Notes: generated by a model from the sequence alone, not told the origin. Positions 16,989 through 26,566 are shown, counted from the first letter of the stretch. The stretch: 64,000 nt of DNA from Geminicoccaceae bacterium (GCA_020638465.1 JACKIM010000002.1:310001-374000), one strand, 5' to 3'. Numbers and translations are program-made.

Positions 16989-18456
16989 GACGGGCCTGTT
17001 TCTCGAACCAGCCCCCAAGGTCGGCAATTTGTTCGCGGGTCATGTGCAGGCCGTGCTTGGTGCGTCGCAGCAGGACGTCGTCGGCGGTTTTCGCCCATTC
17101 CCCGTCGATGAGATGACGCAACTCGCACTCGTACAGCGTACTGCCGAAATGATGGCCAAGGTCCTCCGGCGTCGAGCAGCCCGCGATGATCCCCTCGGCG
17201 CGGGTGCCATACAGCCGGGCAAGATGGCTGGCGATCTCCGCCGGCAACCACTCATGGCGACGCCTGAAATCCGCCTCGAAGCGCTCGAAGTCGGCATCGT
17301 CGATATCGCCTCCCGGCAGGGGAACATTCGAGGTCCAGGCCGGTTTCATCCCGGCGAAGAATGGCCTGAGCTTGTCGAGCGCGTGTTCGGCCAGCTTGCG
17401 GTAGGTGGTGATCTTGCCGCCGAAGACCGACAGGATCGGCGGCCCCGCACTGTCGTCGATGTCGAATACATAGTCGCGGGTGACCGCAGACGGGTTTTCC
17501 GCATCGTCGTCATAGAGGGGGCGAACACCGGAAAAGCTGTGCAGGACGTCTTCGCGGTTGAGCGAGCGCTTGAAATAGCGGTTGAGAACCGAGAGCAGGT
17601 AGTCGATCTCATGGGCGGCAATCGACACCTCTTCGGCCGGTCCCTGATAGGGGATGTCCGTGGTGCCGATCAGCGTCAGGTCCTTTTCGTAGGGATTGAC
17701 GAAAATGACCCGCTTGTCGGTATTCTGCAGCAGGTAGGCCTGCGGACCGTCCCAGAACTTCCTCGTGATGATATGGCTGCCCTTGACCAGTCTCACCCTG
17801 CGCTTGCCATTGATGCCGCTGCGGCCGATCACCTGTTCGACCCAGGGACCGGCGGCATTGACGATGCAACGACATCGGACCGTGCGGTCATCGAGTTCGA
17901 CGGTCCAGTGATCGTGATCGCGCCGGGCCGAACGAAAGGCTGTCCTTGTGAGAACGGTGGCTCCCGCCTCTCTTGCCGCAATGGCATTGAGAACCACCAG
18001 TCGGGCATCGTCCACCCAGCAGTCGGAATATTCGAATGCCCTTGTGAAATCATCCCGGATGGGTACTCCCTCCGGGTCGTGCCTCAGGTCGATGGCCCGG
18101 GTCGGTGGCAACTTCTTGCGACCGCCCAGGTGGTCGTAGAGGAACAGGCCAAGGCGAATGAGCCATGCCGGGCGCTGCCCGGCGCTGTGCGGCAGGACGA
18201 AGCGCATCGGCCAGATGATGTGCGGCGCCGCGGCCAGCAGCACCTCGCGCTCGATCAGTGCCTCGCGGACCAGCCGGAACTCGTAATATTCAAGATAGCG
18301 AAGGCCACCATGAACCAGCTTTCCCGAACGGGACGAGGTCCCCTGCGCGAGATCGTCCTTCTCGCAGAGCAATACCGACAGGCCACGGCCCGCCGCATCG
18401 CGGGCAATGCCCGCACCGTTGATTCCGCCACCGACGACGAGGAGGTCGAACATCAT
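16981..18456 (-). CDS. FAD-dependent glycerol-3-phosphate dehydrogenase-like enzyme (GlpD/EryB family)
   Basis: 491 residues. FAD-binding GGGINGAGIARDAAGRGLSV at the N-terminus, GTSSRSGKLVHGGLRYLE, ATVLTRT, the second dinucleotide-contact region VNAAGPWVEQV, and FGGKITTYRKLAEHAL. Family members oxidise a terminal phospho-polyol to the ketose phosphate and pass electrons to quinone at the inner membrane. Placed with an erythritol-kinase-like FGGY kinase it may act on a phosphorylated tetritol or pentitol (as EryB does) rather than on glycerol 3-phosphate. It starts ATGATG and overlaps the upstream dehydrogenase stop by one base. Confidence 0.87.
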   Translation of the reverse strand: MMFDLLVVGGGINGAGIARDAAGRGLSVLLCEKDDLAQGTSSRSGKLVHGGLRYLEYYEFRLVREALIEREVLLAAAPHIIWPMRFVLPHSAGQRPAWLIRLGLFLYDHLGGRKKLPPTRAIDLRHDPEGVPIRDDFTRAFEYSDCWVDDARLVVLNAIAAREAGATVLTRTAFRSARRDHDHWTVELDDRTVRCRCIVNAAGPWVEQVIGRSGINGKRRVRLVKGSHIITRKFWDGPQAYLLQNTDKRVIFVNPYEKDLTLIGTTDIPYQGPAEEVSIAAHEIDYLLSVLNRYFKRSLNREDVLHSFSGVRPLYDDDAENPSAVTRDYVFDIDDSAGPPILSVFGGKITTYRKLAEHALDKLRPFFAGMKPAWTSNVPLPGGDIDDADFERFEADFRRRHEWLPAEIASHLARLYGTRAEGIIAGCSTPEDLGHHFGSTLYECELRHLIDGEWAKTADDVLLRRTKHGLHMTREQIADLGGWFEKQARHG

Positions 18457-19490
18457 CAGCAGGGATTTTTCAGCGGCTCGCCCGCACGCCAGCGGCGAAT
18501 CTCGTCAGCCACCATGACGGCGGCGGTGCGGATCGTCGTTGTCGACGCACCGGCGATATGTGGTGTTAACGTGACATTCGGCAAACGGAGAATTTCCGCG
18601 TCGGCCGGTGGTGGCTCCTGCCAGAATGTCTCCAGCATGGCTCCGCGCAGATGGCCACTCTTCAACGCGTCGCGAAGATCCTCATAATTCACCATCGGCC
18701 CACGGGCGGTATTGATGAACCATGCTCCCTTGCGCATCTTCGCGAATTGCTCGCGTGCGAGAAAACCGCGGGTCTCGTCGGTGACCCGGGCGTGGAGGCT
18801 CACCACATGCGACTGTTCCAGAAGTGTATCGAGATCCACCTGCTCGACACCGTTGGTGCGGTCTTCGTCATCAATCCCGACATAGGGATCGTTGACAAGA
18901 ATGCGGCAACCGAACGGCCTGAGCAGCCTGGTGACCTTCGATCCGATATGCCCGTAGCCGATGAGCCCCACCGTGAGCTCGCTCAGCTCCGGTCCGGTGA
19001 TGTCGGCCCGATACAGGTCGCCCCGCCAGACCCCTGCGCGCAGGGTTTCGTGACCGAGCCGCATGAGACGGGTTTCCATCAAGATGGCACCGATGGTGAA
19101 TTCCGCGACAGCGGTAGCATTGCGGCCGGGTGCATTGGCAACCTTGACCCCGTGGACCCGACACGCATCCATGTCGATGTTCACCGGCCCGCCACGGCTG
19201 ACGGCGATGAGTTTGAGATCCGGGCAACGCTTCAGGATCGAATCCGAGATGGGTGCCAGATGTGTCACGAGGACCTCGGCATTGCCGATCATCTCGACAA
19301 TGCCATCAGGTTCCCCGAGAAATTCGCGTAATCCAGCCAGTTCACCATGATCGCGGCTGAAGATGAAAGGCTTGTCCGGCCAGTCGAGGGTGAATGAACG
19401 GAACTCCAGGCCATCGATCTTGCGCAATTCGGCCTCGAAATAGTCCGGGCGCATGAAATGATCGCCGATGATGACGGTGCGTGTGGTCAT
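18456..19490 (-). CDS. D-isomer-specific 2-hydroxyacid dehydrogenase
   Basis: 344 residues from the ATG at 19490 (ATGA overlap with the upstream kinase); a 43-residue extension inside that kinase gene is rejected. NAD(P)-binding GLIGYGHIGSKVTRLL, then FINTARGPMVNYEDL, an active-site Glu region ETFWQEPPP and the catalytic His in TPHIAGAS. It would interconvert a 2-hydroxy and a 2-keto acid. In this block it may finish the oxidation of a chain-shortened acid or act on a sugar acid side branch. Confidence 0.88.
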   Translation of the reverse strand: MTTRTVIIGDHFMRPDYFEAELRKIDGLEFRSFTLDWPDKPFIFSRDHGELAGLREFLGEPDGIVEMIGNAEVLVTHLAPISDSILKRCPDLKLIAVSRGGPVNIDMDACRVHGVKVANAPGRNATAVAEFTIGAILMETRLMRLGHETLRAGVWRGDLYRADITGPELSELTVGLIGYGHIGSKVTRLLRPFGCRILVNDPYVGIDDEDRTNGVEQVDLDTLLEQSHVVSLHARVTDETRGFLAREQFAKMRKGAWFINTARGPMVNYEDLRDALKSGHLRGAMLETFWQEPPPADAEILRLPNVTLTPHIAGASTTTIRTAAVMVADEIRRWRAGEPLKNPC

Positions 19491-21031
19491 GAGTTCAATT
19501 GCCGCCAGATGGGTTGGGTGGCCTTGCGGGCCGAGACATAGATTTCGAACTGCCGGTCGTAGATTTCGCCAAGTTGCGGATCGGGTTCGACCATCGAACC
19601 GATGAGCGGTTCGACCCACTGCCGGGCACAGGAGGCCATGTCGCCATAGGCTCCGATCGCCACCGCCGCCATCATCGCGGTACCCGCAGCACCGGCCTCC
19701 TCGCGCTCGATGACACGCACGGGCCTGTCAAGAACGCTGGCGAAGATGGTCTTCAGCGCGAGGGAACGGGCAGCCCCGCCGGTGATTCTCACCTCCTGGG
19801 GAATTTCTCCCATGGCTTCGTAACAGTCCCGTCCCGCCAGCGACAGTCCCTCATAGACGGATCGCATCAGGTCCATGGTGGTCACCCGGGTCGAAAGTCC
19901 CATGAACTGGGCGCGGGCATTCACATCGACAAACGGCCCGCGCTCGCCCGCCTCGTGAATATAGGGATGATAGAGCGCTGCGGCCGGTCTGGCATCCAGA
20001 ACCTTCGGATCCAGTGCTGCAAGGGCTTCCCTGCGCGACACCGCGGTCCCGAGTAGCGCCGCACCTTCCCGGATGCGATCGGTGATCCAGTCGATATTGA
20101 TGGTCGCCGCCATGTTCGACTGCATGCGCGTGAGGTGATCCTCGACGGGGAAGGTCATCGTGTAGCCGGACGGTTCGGCATCGAGGACAACCTTGTCCGG
20201 ATGGTCGACGAGCCGCATGTGCATGCTGGTCGTCCCGATGATCGAACAGCCGACATCCTTGCCGGGCGCATAGAGCCCGCCACCGAGACCGGTGCAGATG
20301 ACGTCGAGGAAGCCGAGGCTGACCGGGGTTCCCTCGCGCAGCCCTGTGGCGGCTGCGGCTTCCACCGACAGCGGATGACAGGTTCGCGAACCGTCGATCA
20401 TCTCCGGCAGGAGACGGGCGAGGTGACCGATGCCCAGAGCCTTGAGAATCTCCGGTTCATAGGCGCGCGTGCGAAAATCGCCGAAGGTAAACGTTCCCTC
20501 GGCGCTGTCCGTGACCCGCCGGCCCGTCATGCGGAAATAGATCCAGTCCTTGCAGTGCATCGCTGTTCGCGTGCGTTCCAGCAACTGGGGCGCATGACGC
20601 TGGAGCCACAACAGGTGCGCGCTCTGGTTGCAGGCATTCAGACCGCAGCCGGTATAGGCATACATGCTCCTGCGGACACCGGAGCGTTCCAGTTCCTCGA
20701 CTATGGATGCCGACCGGCTGTCGAGCCACAACCAGGCCGGTGACACCGGCTCACCGTCGGCGTCGACGAGCCATGTCCCGTCGCCCTGGCCGGTGATGCC
20801 GATCGCCGCAACCCTTTGCGGCAGCCCGTCGATGCGCTCGCCCATCTCGCGCAGTACGGCCGCCGCATCGGACCATGTCCGGGTCATGTCCTGCTCGACC
20901 GCACCGCCACCGGGTTCGGTGTAATGGTTCGGCCTGGCCGTCATGGCCAGTTGCCGGCCTTCGAGGTCGAAGGCGACGGCCTTGATCACCGAGGTGCCGG
21001 CATCGATGCCGATGATGATATCGGCGGTCAT
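19487..21031 (-). CDS. FGGY-family carbohydrate kinase, EryA-like (erythritol kinase-like)
   Basis: 514 residues, the length of rhizobial/Brucella erythritol kinases. Motifs: GIDAGTSVIKAVAFD, VEQDMTRTWSDAA, ITGQGDGTWLVD, WLDSRSASIVEE, GSGLNACNQ-like segment GCGLNACNQSAHLLW, HCKDWIYFRMTG, GTFTFGDFRTR and the FGGY signature 2 region ITGGAARSLALKTIFASV. From memory this order strongly resembles EryA; a xylulose or ribitol-type specificity is the main alternative. It overlaps the ABC ATPase stop by four bases, so uptake and phosphorylation are coupled. Confidence 0.85.
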   Translation of the reverse strand: MTADIIIGIDAGTSVIKAVAFDLEGRQLAMTARPNHYTEPGGGAVEQDMTRTWSDAAAVLREMGERIDGLPQRVAAIGITGQGDGTWLVDADGEPVSPAWLWLDSRSASIVEELERSGVRRSMYAYTGCGLNACNQSAHLLWLQRHAPQLLERTRTAMHCKDWIYFRMTGRRVTDSAEGTFTFGDFRTRAYEPEILKALGIGHLARLLPEMIDGSRTCHPLSVEAAAATGLREGTPVSLGFLDVICTGLGGGLYAPGKDVGCSIIGTTSMHMRLVDHPDKVVLDAEPSGYTMTFPVEDHLTRMQSNMAATINIDWITDRIREGAALLGTAVSRREALAALDPKVLDARPAAALYHPYIHEAGERGPFVDVNARAQFMGLSTRVTTMDLMRSVYEGLSLAGRDCYEAMGEIPQEVRITGGAARSLALKTIFASVLDRPVRVIEREEAGAAGTAMMAAVAIGAYGDMASCARQWVEPLIGSMVEPDPQLGEIYDRQFEIYVSARKATQPIWRQLNS

Positions 21032-22176
21032 GGAGTCCGATCCGCAGGCATCATCCCGTGGAACAGTGCCGCTTCGCTGTTCCGGTCGAAAACGTGCAGG
21101 GCCGATGCCGGCAGTTCGACACCGATCGAGCTGCCCGCCGGCGCTTCGAACATTCCGTGGGCAACGGCGATCAACAGCGAGCGGCCGAACTCGATGCCGA
21201 TATGGGTCTGGTCTCCCAGCCAGTGATGCGAGACGACCTTGCCCTGCAGGCCATCCTGTCCGCCCAACTGGACCTTGTGCGGTCGCACGCCAAGGTAGAC
21301 CTCCTGACCGTCGTGCAGGCCGGAATGGGCTTCCGGCGCCTGATCCCTCGCGGGAAGGGGGACGCGGAAGGCTTCGCTACCCTGGTCGATGGCCACCAGT
21401 TGCAGGAGTTCGCCATCCTTGCGCACCTTCGCCTCGTAAATGTTCATGGGCGGCTCGCCTATGAAGGACGCGACGAAGAGATTGGCCGGCCGCTCCTTGA
21501 GCTGCGATGGCGTGGCGAACTGTTGGAGAACCCCCTTTTCCATGACCGCGATCCGGTCGGCGAGGGCGATGGCCTCGGTCTGGTCGTGAGTGACGAATAC
21601 CGTCGTCATCTTGCGGGTGATCAGCCAGTCCTTGATGCGTGCGCGCAGGATGGCCCGCAACTGCGGCTCCAGCTGCGACATCGGCTCATCGAGCAGGTAG
21701 GCGTCGGCATCGCGGATCAGTGCCCTCGCGAGCGAGGTCCGCTGCTGTTGCCCGGCGGATATGGTGGGAGGGAAGCGATCGAGGATATCGTCGATCTCCA
21801 GCAGGTCCGCCACCTCGTCAACCTTGGCCGCGACTTCGGCTTTCGGCCGGCGGTCGCGCAGGAGGGCAAAGCCGATATTGTCCTTGATGCGCAGGGGCGG
21901 GTAGAGGGCATAGCCCTCGAACGCCATGGCGACGTTGCGACTGGCCGGCGGCAGCGTATTGATGACCCGTTCGCCGAGGCGGATTTCACCGGATGTCACG
22001 CTTTCGAACCCTGCGATCATCCTCAAGGTGCTGGTCTTGCCGCAACCGGAAGAACCCAGCAGGCCGACAATTTCACCATCCTTGATCGGCATGTCGACAT
22101 GATCGACAGCCATGACCGGGTGACGGCTCCTGGGATCGTAGGTCTTGCAGACCGTATCGAGGACCAGTTCAGCCAT
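21028..22176 (-). CDS. ABC importer ATPase, canonical site partner (UgpC/MalK-like, GlpT type)
   Basis: 382 residues from the ATG at 22176; it overlaps the other ATPase stop by eight bases. Walker A GLLGSSGCGKTST, signature ISAGQQQRTSLARAL, Walker B with catalytic Glu AYLLDEPMS, and switch His in FVTHDQTEA are intact. A C-terminal TOBE-type regulatory domain starts near residue 240 (NIYEAKVRKDG, VYLGVRPHKVQL). It pairs with the ATPase at 22169-23272 to energise the two permeases. Two distinct ATPases in one sugar importer is the layout of the rhizobial glycerol system. Confidence 0.9.
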   Translation of the reverse strand: MAELVLDTVCKTYDPRSRHPVMAVDHVDMPIKDGEIVGLLGSSGCGKTSTLRMIAGFESVTSGEIRLGERVINTLPPASRNVAMAFEGYALYPPLRIKDNIGFALLRDRRPKAEVAAKVDEVADLLEIDDILDRFPPTISAGQQQRTSLARALIRDADAYLLDEPMSQLEPQLRAILRARIKDWLITRKMTTVFVTHDQTEAIALADRIAVMEKGVLQQFATPSQLKERPANLFVASFIGEPPMNIYEAKVRKDGELLQLVAIDQGSEAFRVPLPARDQAPEAHSGLHDGQEVYLGVRPHKVQLGGQDGLQGKVVSHHWLGDQTHIGIEFGRSLLIAVAHGMFEAPAGSSIGVELPASALHVFDRNSEAALFHGMMPADRTP

Positions 22177-23272
22177 GTGCGACACCTCCGCTGGCACCCG
22201 TACGGTCGGGGTCGATGCGCTGGCCGCTCGCCGGATCGAACACATGCAGTCTTGCGAAATCGATGCTCACATGGACGTCCTTGTGTCCTCGCGGAAACTC
22301 TGCGGCTTCCTCTTCCGAACAACTCGCCAGCAATTCGCTGCCGTCGGCCGCCTTGAGCAGCAGGACGGCGCGGACATTCAGCGGCGTCACCGCATCGAGC
22401 ACCATGGGAATGGTCTGCTCACCGGGTTCCATCGACACGGCGATATGCTCCGGACGGATACCGACAAGCCTCCGGCCGTTGCCGTTGACCGGAGAGGTGA
22501 TCTGGCGACCGAACAACTCGAAGTGGCCATTGCTGAACTGGCGTTCGATGATGTTGATGGTCGGATCTCCGAACAGGCGGGCGATCTGCGGTGTTCCCGG
22601 TGCGGCATAGATCGACGAAGGTGGTCCGATCTGGCTGATGCGGGTCGAGTCGAGGACCGCCACCCGATCGCCCAGGGCCATGGCCTCCTTGTAGTCCTGC
22701 GTGACGTAGATCACCGTTGCCGATGCCTGCCGGAGCACGCGCGGCAGTTCGAGACGCATTTCGTAGCGCAGCTTGGCATCGACATTGCGCAGCGGATCGT
22801 CGAGCAGCAGGAGAGGAGGCTTGGGTGCCAGTGCCCGTGCGAGCGAGGTGCGCTGCTTTTGGCCGTTGGACAGCGCCTTGGGCAGGTGGCCGAGCACATG
22901 TCCGATGCGCAGGAGTTCGGCGACCTCGTTGACTCGTGACCGCACGGCCGAATCACTCTCGCCGCGGGCGCGCAGTGGACTGGCGATGTTGTCAAAGGCC
23001 GACATGTGAGGATAGAGCGCGAAGTTCTGGAAGGCCATTCCGATGCCGCGGTCCTCGGGAGCCAGATAGGTCACGTCGCGGTTGCCGATCGAGATCGTTC
23101 CCTCGTCGGGCTCGTTCAGCCCCGCAATCAGGCGCAACATGACCGTCTTGCCAGAGCCGGAAGGACCGAACACGACCAATCGCTCGCCCTGTTCGACGCC
23201 CAGATCGAGCCGTTCGAGCACGGTTTCCCTTTTGAAGCGTTTGGTAACGCCTGAAAGTTGCAGATAGCTCAT
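22169..23272 (-). CDS. ABC importer ATPase with degenerate catalytic residues (GlpS type)
   Basis: 367 residues from the ATG at 23272 (ATGA with the permease stop). Walker A GPSGSGKTVML is intact, but the signature reads LSNGQKQR, the Walker B glutamate is aspartate (LLLLDDPLR) and the switch histidine is glutamine (YVTQDYKEA). The partner ATPase has the canonical residues, so the heterodimer should contain one weak and one active ATP site. A TOBE-type domain follows (RRLVGIRPEHIAVS). The 121-residue upstream extension of the frame lies inside the permease gene and is rejected. Confidence 0.9.
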   Translation of the reverse strand: MSYLQLSGVTKRFKRETVLERLDLGVEQGERLVVFGPSGSGKTVMLRLIAGLNEPDEGTISIGNRDVTYLAPEDRGIGMAFQNFALYPHMSAFDNIASPLRARGESDSAVRSRVNEVAELLRIGHVLGHLPKALSNGQKQRTSLARALAPKPPLLLLDDPLRNVDAKLRYEMRLELPRVLRQASATVIYVTQDYKEAMALGDRVAVLDSTRISQIGPPSSIYAAPGTPQIARLFGDPTINIIERQFSNGHFELFGRQITSPVNGNGRRLVGIRPEHIAVSMEPGEQTIPMVLDAVTPLNVRAVLLLKAADGSELLASCSEEEAAEFPRGHKDVHVSIDFARLHVFDPASGQRIDPDRTGASGGVAHG

Positions 23273-24126
23273 CCCTTGACAGCTCCAAGCGACAGGCCCT
23301 CGACGAGATAGCGCTGGGCATAGAGCGCCAAGAGCAGGGTGGGGGTCACGGACAGCACGATCGAGGCGGCGATCTGGCCATACTGGATACCCGATGCCGT
23401 GACGAAGGCGAGCGCGCCGACGGTCACCGGCTGCTTGTCCGCCGAAGCGAGAATGAGGGCAAAGACGAAATTGTTCCATGCGAAGATAAACGCCAGCAGC
23501 ATGGCGGCGGCGATGCCCGGACGTGCCAGCGGAATCGAGATCCGCAGGAAGGTCTTCAGCCAGCTGTTGCCGTCGACCCGATAGGCATGCTCGATATCCT
23601 CGCTGATGTCCTCGAAGTAGCCGCGGACAATCCACAGGATGAGCGGCAGGGTGATGAGCTGGTAGACCCAGATGAGGCCGAAATAGGTATCGATGAGTCC
23701 CATGCTTTGGAAATAGAGTGCCAGCGGAAGAAGGACGAGAAGCGGCGGTGCAAAGCGGAACGACAACAGCGTGAACGCGATATCTTCGCCAAGACGGAAC
23801 TTGAAACGGGCGAAGGCATAGGCGGCAGGGATGCCCAGAAGAAGGGAAAGCGCCACCGACACCGTACTCAGGATGAGGCTGTTCCCCAGGTTCTTCATGA
23901 ATGCGATTTCGAGCACACCTGCCTGGCTTTCCAGCTTGCCGGATATCAACGCCACATAGTTCTGTAGCGTAGGCTCGAAGATGATCGAAGGCGGAATTCT
24001 CAAGATCGTTTCATTCGTCTGAAACGACATGAGGAATACCCAGAAGATAGGAAACAGGAAGAAAAGGGTGACGAGCGTGAGAAGTGTTCCACGCAGCCAT
24101 TTCTTCCATCCGCTATTGCTGCCCAT
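23269..24126 (-). CDS. ABC sugar/polyol importer permease (MalG/UgpE type)
   Basis: 285 residues with about six membrane helices, beginning TLLTLVTLFFLFPIFWVF. The EAA loop that docks the ATPases is present as YRVDGNSWLKTFLRISIPLARPGI. CUT1-type inner-membrane component. It starts three bases after the stop of the partner permease and overlaps the ATPase start. Confidence 0.92.
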   Translation of the reverse strand: MGSNSGWKKWLRGTLLTLVTLFFLFPIFWVFLMSFQTNETILRIPPSIIFEPTLQNYVALISGKLESQAGVLEIAFMKNLGNSLILSTVSVALSLLLGIPAAYAFARFKFRLGEDIAFTLLSFRFAPPLLVLLPLALYFQSMGLIDTYFGLIWVYQLITLPLILWIVRGYFEDISEDIEHAYRVDGNSWLKTFLRISIPLARPGIAAAMLLAFIFAWNNFVFALILASADKQPVTVGALAFVTASGIQYGQIAASIVLSVTPTLLLALYAQRYLVEGLSLGAVKG

Positions 24127-24129
24127 GGA

Positions 24130-25047
24130 TCAAGCTCCCCTGCTGCGTTCGCGCAGCCGCAGCCACTGTTTGACGAAGACGTTGGAGAGTGTGAAGGTGA
24201 TTGCCCAGAGCACCATCAGCAGGGCCGCCGAACCGCCGACATTGGTGTACTGGTAGCGCTCGAGATAGGCCTGCACCTGAAACACCATCAGCGTGTCGCC
24301 CGGCCCGCCTTGTGTCATTGCGTAGATGATATCGAACTGCTGGATACTTTCCAGCATGCGGAACAGCACCGCGGTGATGATGTAGGGGGTCAGCATCGGC
24401 AGGGTGATGCGGAAGAAGACGAAGGATGCCGGGACGCCGTCGAGTTCTGCCGCCTCGAACGGCTGGCGCGGCAGGGCCCGCAGACCCGCCAGCAGCAGGA
24501 TCATCATGAACGGCGTGTAGACCCAGACATCGACGAGAGTGACCGTGAAGAGGGCCGTGCTCGGATCACTCGCCCACTTGAAATCATCCAGGCCGACAAG
24601 GCCTATCAGGTAGGAGAGAATGCCGAAATTCGGATTGGTCATCAGCTTCCACATCAACGCGGCAATGGCCGGTGCTATCATGAGGGGAAGCATGAGCATG
24701 ATGCTCAAGGCATTGTTGAGCAGCGACCGGCGTTGCAGGAGGAGGGCGACGCCGAGACCCAGAAGCAGCTCGATGACGACAGTCACGAAGGTATAGAGCA
24801 GGGAAATCCTGATCGTGTTCCAGAATGCCGGATCGCTCAAGAACGCATAGTAATTGTCGAACCAGATGAACCCGCGGGTCATCGGGAACGCCAGATTGTA
24901 GCGTTGCAGCGAATAATACACCGCAGTGCCGAACGGAATGAGAATGCCGATGCAGACCAGCAGCGCGGGCAAACTCAGAATATATGGCAAGGCAACCTGT
25001 ATGAACGGTCGCTTGGCTGCCGAATTCAAGGCATTCTCCCCGATCAT
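24130..25047 (-). CDS. ABC sugar/polyol importer permease (MalF/UgpA type)
   Basis: 305 residues with about six membrane helices. First helix YILSLPALLVCIGILIPFG; EAA loop FEAAELDGVPASFVFFRITLPML. Forms the heterodimeric channel with the following permease. It is separated from the binding-protein gene by a 63-base gap that holds a strong hairpin at 25056-25089. Confidence 0.92.
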   Translation of the reverse strand: MIGENALNSAAKRPFIQVALPYILSLPALLVCIGILIPFGTAVYYSLQRYNLAFPMTRGFIWFDNYYAFLSDPAFWNTIRISLLYTFVTVVIELLLGLGVALLLQRRSLLNNALSIMLMLPLMIAPAIAALMWKLMTNPNFGILSYLIGLVGLDDFKWASDPSTALFTVTLVDVWVYTPFMMILLLAGLRALPRQPFEAAELDGVPASFVFFRITLPMLTPYIITAVLFRMLESIQQFDIIYAMTQGGPGDTLMVFQVQAYLERYQYTNVGGSAALLMVLWAITFTLSNVFVKQWLRLRERSRGA

Positions 25048-25055
25048 TCGTTCCA

Positions 25056-25089
25056 GGCCGCACCGGATCCATCAAGATCCGGTGCGGCC
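25056..25089 (-). promoter_or_regulatory. Strong intercistronic hairpin between binding-protein and permease genes
   Basis: GGCCGCACCGGATC (25056-25069) and GATCCGGTGCGGCC (25076-25089) form a perfect 14-bp stem with a six-base loop. It starts about 20 bases after the binding-protein stop on the minus strand and has no T-run. In other ABC operons a hairpin at this point protects the upstream mRNA and lowers expression of the membrane genes. Confidence 0.75.
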
Positions 25090-25110
25090 CATCATAGAGG
25101 CAGGCTTCGA

Positions 25111-26550
25111 TCAGAGACCGACCGAGCGAAGCTGTCGATTGACGCTGTCGACGAGCTGGTCGAGCCCCTCATCGACGCCAACCTCGCCGGCGACCATCTT
25201 CTGCAGGCTGGCAGCCCACTCGGTCGTCAGGTTGAAGAACAGCGGCTGCGGCGTGAAGTAGATCTTCGAGCCCGGTGCCGAAGCCTTGTACTGCTCCAGA
25301 TAGCCCGGGTAGCTCTTGGCGATACGATCCTGGAAGTTCTGGTCATCCCATACCGACTGGCGCACGGGATTGACGAAATCCTTCTGGGTCGCGCCGAACA
25401 CGCCGTGCTCGGTACCGCTGGCCCACTGCATCCACAACCAGGCGGCGTCCTTCTGGCTGGAGAACTGGCTGAGGCCAAGGGACCAGATCCAGACATTGGG
25501 TGTGGGCGCGCCGGCCTCGGGATTGGCAGCAAAGGCGCTGTAGGCCAGATTGCCGGCCTCGGCATTGCCGCCTCCGTTCATGAAATAGCCCAGGATATCG
25601 GCGTCGAAGATCATGCCCGAAGCACCGGCACCGAGATCCGTTCCGACCTGATACCATGTATAGGTCGACCAGTCCTTGGGCCCGCTGTCCTGGATCATCT
25701 TGACCCACTTGGCATGGAACGCCTTGGATTCGGCCGTGCCCATTGCGGCCATCAGCTTGCCGTCCTCCAGGGTGAAATCCTTCTGGCCGAAATTGGAGTA
25801 GGCCGAGAGGAATCCCGGATGGATCGTTGCCCAGCTGCGCGAGCCGCGGACGCCGATCCCGTACACGCCGTCGACATCGCTGGTGATCTTGGCCGCCTTT
25901 TCCATCATGTCGTCCATGTTCTCCGGCGGAGTCATGGAAAGCTGATCGAAGATGCGCTTGTTGTAGGTGACCGAATTGAGCTCGAATCCCCATGGAATGC
26001 ACCATTGCTTGGCACCCTCGCCACCGAGCTCGGCACCGGGAATGCCCGACCATGCGGTCGAGGCGCGCAGGTTCGGCAGCACATCGTCCCAATTGTAGTT
26101 CGGGTTGGTGCGCGCGGGGTCGTTGATGTATTCCGACAGGTCGACGAGCCAGCCCGCGGGACCGTACTGCCAGGTCTGATAGGCGCCGGTCATGAACGCA
26201 TCGTACTGGGTCGAGCCCGACGACAGCGCGGCGGTGACCTTGTCGAAGTAGACGTCTTCGGGAAAGACATCATACTTGACGTCCATTCCCGTCAGTTCGC
26301 GGAAATTGTCGAGATTGTCGATCATCGCATCCATGTAGGGATGCTTGTTCATGAGAAGGTTGACCGTCTTCCCCTGGTGCTGCTTCCAGTCGAAGTCAGC
26401 GGCAAGAGCGCGGGTCTGCATCATGTTGAGGATGTGGACACTGGCCGCTGCCGTAAGCCCCATGCTCCCGGTCCGGCGCAGGAAGTCACGGCGTCCGATT
26501 TCCTTGCGGATGACGGCTTGGGCCAGATCCTTGGCTTTTTCGTGCATCAA
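25111..26550 (-). CDS. ABC importer substrate-binding protein (family 1, polyol/sugar)
   Basis: 479 residues. The N-terminus has a twin-arginine pattern (GRRDFLRRTG) followed by a hydrophobic stretch and a probable cut near RALAADF, so export may use Tat. The body is an extracellular solute-binding protein of the maltose/glycerol type: NLLMNKHPYMDAM, YDAFMTGAYQTWQYGPAGWL, WCIPWGFELNSVTYN, and many aromatic residues (W and Y) that would stack on a sugar or polyol. It is read first in the transport part of the operon, after the regulator (16-base gap). Confidence 0.9.
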   Translation of the reverse strand: MMHEKAKDLAQAVIRKEIGRRDFLRRTGSMGLTAAASVHILNMMQTRALAADFDWKQHQGKTVNLLMNKHPYMDAMIDNLDNFRELTGMDVKYDVFPEDVYFDKVTAALSSGSTQYDAFMTGAYQTWQYGPAGWLVDLSEYINDPARTNPNYNWDDVLPNLRASTAWSGIPGAELGGEGAKQWCIPWGFELNSVTYNKRIFDQLSMTPPENMDDMMEKAAKITSDVDGVYGIGVRGSRSWATIHPGFLSAYSNFGQKDFTLEDGKLMAAMGTAESKAFHAKWVKMIQDSGPKDWSTYTWYQVGTDLGAGASGMIFDADILGYFMNGGGNAEAGNLAYSAFAANPEAGAPTPNVWIWSLGLSQFSSQKDAAWLWMQWASGTEHGVFGATQKDFVNPVRQSVWDDQNFQDRIAKSYPGYLEQYKASAPGSKIYFTPQPLFFNLTTEWAASLQKMVAGEVGVDEGLDQLVDSVNRQLRSVGL

Positions 26551-26566
26551 TGCCTCCCTTGGCTAG

